In this document: piece after piece, positions 7,490 to 8,943 of the stretch
Position numbering within the stretch: the stretch's first letter is position 1
Layout: each line of letters begins with the position of its first letter
Assembly (NCBI GenBank): GCA_016926495.1
Contig: JAFGOL010000290.1
Span: 1-8,943, forward strand
From: Oligoflexia bacterium
GTDB taxonomy: Bacteria > Bdellovibrionota > JAFGOL01
DNA length: 8,943 nucleotides
Reading direction: 5' to 3'
Notes under the pieces: generated by a model
Seen by the model: the letters and a program-made list of their open reading frames with translations, nothing else
What the model was told of the DNA's origin: nothing
The model's database searches: none
Program-made: the position numbers and the translations under genes

Positions 7490-8161
7490 ATGCCAAGAAC
7501 AAGAAAAAAGTGGACACCGAATAAGGTAATGGAAGAGATAAAAAAACTCAAGGATAAAAGCGCTTCGTGGAACCACAAAAACAATTCGTCTCTTTATAAT
7601 GCCGCGGTAACGCATTTTGGCTCATGGAAGGCCGCTGTCAGGGCATGCGGTTTTGATTATTATGAAATCAAAAAGGTCAGCAACAAGAAATGGTCTGATA
7701 CTGACATGGATTTTTTAAAGAAGAACTTCCAGAACCTTTCCACCGAAGACATCGCGAAGATCCTGGGCAGAAGCAGGAACAGTATAAATACATACAGGCA
7801 CAGGTGGGGCCTTAAGCTCAACCTTGACAGGTTTACGGACGAAGAACAGGAATTCATAAAAAAGAACTATAAAAGGCTCAGCGACAAGGAAATCGCTCAG
7901 AAACTGGGTGAAAGCTCAAACGCCGTATATTACTTCCGCCTCAAGGAAGGACTTAAAAAGAGCGACAGGTGGGACGAGGAAAAGGTGCTCGAGGACATAA
8001 GGGCGCTGCATGATTCCGGCAGCCTCAAAAATATCAGCGCCAGCGAACCACTGTACGCTGCAGCCCGCCGCTGTTACGGTTCATGGAAAAAGGCCATAGA
8101 AAAGGCCGGTTACGAATACGGCAAGGTCATTAAAAAGGGCAGGCGCAAGCTCGTAAAATAA
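7490..8161 (+). CDS. Mirror-repeat DNA-binding protein: homing-endonuclease-associated repeats flanking two Myb/HTH-like repeats
   Basis: A 223-residue, Lys/Arg-rich, predicted soluble protein without signal or membrane segment. Internal comparison shows two repeat pairs in A-B-B-A order. A1 (8-62) and A2 (161-215) align without a gap: W8/W161, SLY/PLY at 34-36/187-189, FGSW/YGSW at 43-46/196-199, CGFDY/AGYEY at 53-57/206-210. This pattern resembles the homing endonuclease-associated repeat (HNH_repeat). B1 (68-110) and B2 (115-157) also align gaplessly at an offset of 47: WSDTDMDFLKKNF / FTDEEQEFIKKNY, then LSTEDIAKILGRS / LSDKEIAQKLGES, as in Myb/SANT or HTH modules that recognise DNA. The tail KKGRRK is basic. 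No HNH, GIY-YIG or LAGLIDADG catalytic motif is present, so DNA binding without cleavage is inferred. Arg is mostly AGG, like aspS, so it seems long resident. It has its own promoter. Biological role unknown: a regulator, a nucleoid protein, or a domesticated remnant of a homing nuclease. Confidence 0.85.
   Translation: MPRTRKKWTPNKVMEEIKKLKDKSASWNHKNNSSLYNAAVTHFGSWKAAVRACGFDYYEIKKVSNKKWSDTDMDFLKKNFQNLSTEDIAKILGRSRNSINTYRHRWGLKLNLDRFTDEEQEFIKKNYKRLSDKEIAQKLGESSNAVYYFRLKEGLKKSDRWDEEKVLEDIRALHDSGSLKNISASEPLYAAARRCYGSWKKAIEKAGYEYGKVIKKGRRKLVK
7511..7675 (+). repeat. Outer protein repeat A1 (HNH_repeat-like)
   Basis: Encodes residues 8-62, pairing with A2. Key residues are W8, Y36, G44-S45-W46 and G54-F55. 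The spacings between them are the same in both copies, but the DNA has diverged, so this is an old duplication. Confidence 0.7.
7691..7960 (+). repeat. Tandem inner protein repeats B1 and B2 (Myb/HTH-like)
   Basis: Encodes residues 68-110 and 115-157, two copies 47 residues apart. Shared features are an aromatic then S/T-D at the start, K-K-N followed by an aromatic, L-S-x-x-(D/E)-I-A, L-G-x-S, and a closing G-L-K. This is the pattern of a helix-turn-helix that reads DNA. Confidence 0.7.
7970..8134 (+). repeat. Outer protein repeat A2 (HNH_repeat-like)
   Basis: Encodes residues 161-215, the second outer repeat, with W161, Y189, G197-S198-W199 and G207-Y208 at the same spacing as in A1. It is followed only by a short basic tail. 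Confidence 0.7.
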
Positions 8162-8203
8162 GTCCCGGCACACTACGATTTATCAGATCGGTCAGTCTTT
8201 GAC

Positions 8204-8943
8204 TCATGTAAAAATGTTTTTTACCGCGTAGACCGGCAATGAAATTATATTTCCCTTTTTTGAATAATTTGCCTTTGATATTTTAAATCCGTATTCTACA
8301 TGTTTTTTTTCCGATAAAAAAATATTCAGGCTTTTGAGCTTTCCGTTTGGCCCGCTTTTTACTTCTATGGGCAATACCTTACTGCCTTTGGAAACAACAT
8401 AGTCCAGCTCAGACATGCTGCCCCGCGCTTCTCTTGCCCAGTAATAAAGTCTGGGTTTAATCTCCGGGTCCATGTAGCATAATAATTCCTGGCCCACAAA
8501 GGATTCTGCCAGGGGGCCTTTATTTACATAATATTCATCTCCGTTCAGCAGCCACTCTCGTTTATCAAGATTTAATAATGTTTGCGCCAGGGCAACGTCG
8601 AAAAAAACGGCTTTAAAGATTTTGCGGTTTTCTTCGGCACCAAGGGGAACTCCGTTACAGCCTGAATGATTGACCAGATGGACAATGCCTGCTTTATTGA
8701 GAAGATCAAGCGCACGGCTTAATTCCCTTGATTTGTATTCCTGGGAAACATTTGAATAAACAAATTTTTTTCCGGTCATTGCCGGTACTGCCGATAACAC
8801 GGTGTCCAGGTATTTGATAAAATGCTTTTTGGCGTATTTTTCAAAATCCTGCCTGTATGTTTCCGCCAGGCTTTTTTGTATTTCAAAGCAACTGAAAATA
8901 TTTTTTTTTTCGACCCAAAGGGCAACGGGTTCCGGCAGTCCGC
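8204..8943 (-). CDS. C-terminal part of an AAA_14/DUF4143-type ATPase (N-terminus outside window)
   Basis: The minus-strand frame is open to the window edge; 245 C-terminal residues are visible and the gene begins beyond 8943. The GTG at 8798-8800 is an internal codon, since family-typical sequence continues upstream of it (GLPEPVALWVEKKN, IQKSLAETYRQDFEKYAKKH). The body is a DUF4143 domain: SREL..ALDLLNKAGIVHLV, GVPLGAEENRKIFKAVFFDV, GPLAESFVGQEL. It ends in a PD-(D/E)XK-nuclease-like core: E in GPLAESF, D180 in SELDYVV and E193/K195 in LPIEVKSG (visible numbering). Family members carry a Walker-type AAA_14 ATPase N-terminally; here that part is missing. Their cellular role is poorly defined; many are accessory genes with patchy distribution. 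Base use looks AT-richer than aspS, suggesting transfer. A run of ten A's on the coding strand (8901-8910) could slip. It converges on the mirror-repeat protein gene, 42 bp apart. Confidence 0.85.
   Translation of the reverse strand, partial: GLPEPVALWVEKKNIFSCFEIQKSLAETYRQDFEKYAKKHFIKYLDTVLSAVPAMTGKKFVYSNVSQEYKSRELSRALDLLNKAGIVHLVNHSGCNGVPLGAEENRKIFKAVFFDVALAQTLLNLDKREWLLNGDEYYVNKGPLAESFVGQELLCYMDPEIKPRLYYWAREARGSMSELDYVVSKGSKVLPIEVKSGPNGKLKSLNIFLSEKKHVEYGFKISKANYSKKGNIISLPVYAVKNIFT

Noticed and set aside
8162..8203. Terminator between the two convergent right-end genes
   Set aside because: The 42-bp gap shows at most a 4-bp hairpin (AGTC/GACT) without a T run.
8204..8800. A complete 198-residue protein starting with GTG at 8800
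   Set aside because: Translation upstream of the GTG continues in frame with family-typical DUF4143 sequence to the window edge, so the gene is truncated by the window and does not begin here.

Overview
This window reads as chromosomal DNA of a diderm (Gram-negative) bacterium that makes lipopolysaccharide. It carries a full-length LptD, the outer-membrane LPS translocon, next to three housekeeping enzymes. Arg is usually encoded by AGG and Ile often by ATA, and base composition is moderate. I cannot name the phylum. Nothing points to a phage or plasmid, and the lineage is probably outside the well-studied Gammaproteobacteria.

Layout. Positions 1-462 hold the 3' end of an unrecognised plus-strand gene. 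It converges on a minus-strand pair, folC (2866-4143) then lptD (473-2875), whose coding regions overlap by 10 bp and which are probably co-transcribed from a promoter just upstream of folC. Divergent from folC, the plus strand carries hisS (start placed at 4275) and aspS (5596-7386), 19 bp apart: two class II aminoacyl-tRNA synthetases, apparently an operon. A good sigma70-type promoter with an extended -10 follows aspS. It drives a 223-residue DNA-binding protein (7490-8161) built as a mirror: one homing-endonuclease-associated repeat, two Myb/HTH-like repeats, then a second homing-endonuclease-associated repeat, with no nuclease domain. The right edge holds the C-terminal 245 residues of a minus-strand AAA_14/DUF4143-type ATPase, convergent with that protein.

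How the genes relate. folC serves folate metabolism and lptD outer-membrane assembly; their coupling is positional, with no obvious functional link. hisS and aspS both charge tRNAs. AspRS carries the His/Gly pair typical of non-discriminating enzymes, so this organism may make Asn-tRNA(Asn) indirectly through GatCAB. LptD keeps only one of the two long-range disulfides known from E. coli and has an acquired low-complexity loop with a CPDC motif. The accessory part is the right end (7400-8943). The mirror-repeat DNA-binding protein is the most unusual item and the best candidate for something undescribed. No tRNA or rRNA gene, CRISPR array, insertion sequence or convincing intrinsic terminator was seen, and no non-coding stretch exceeds about 130 bp.
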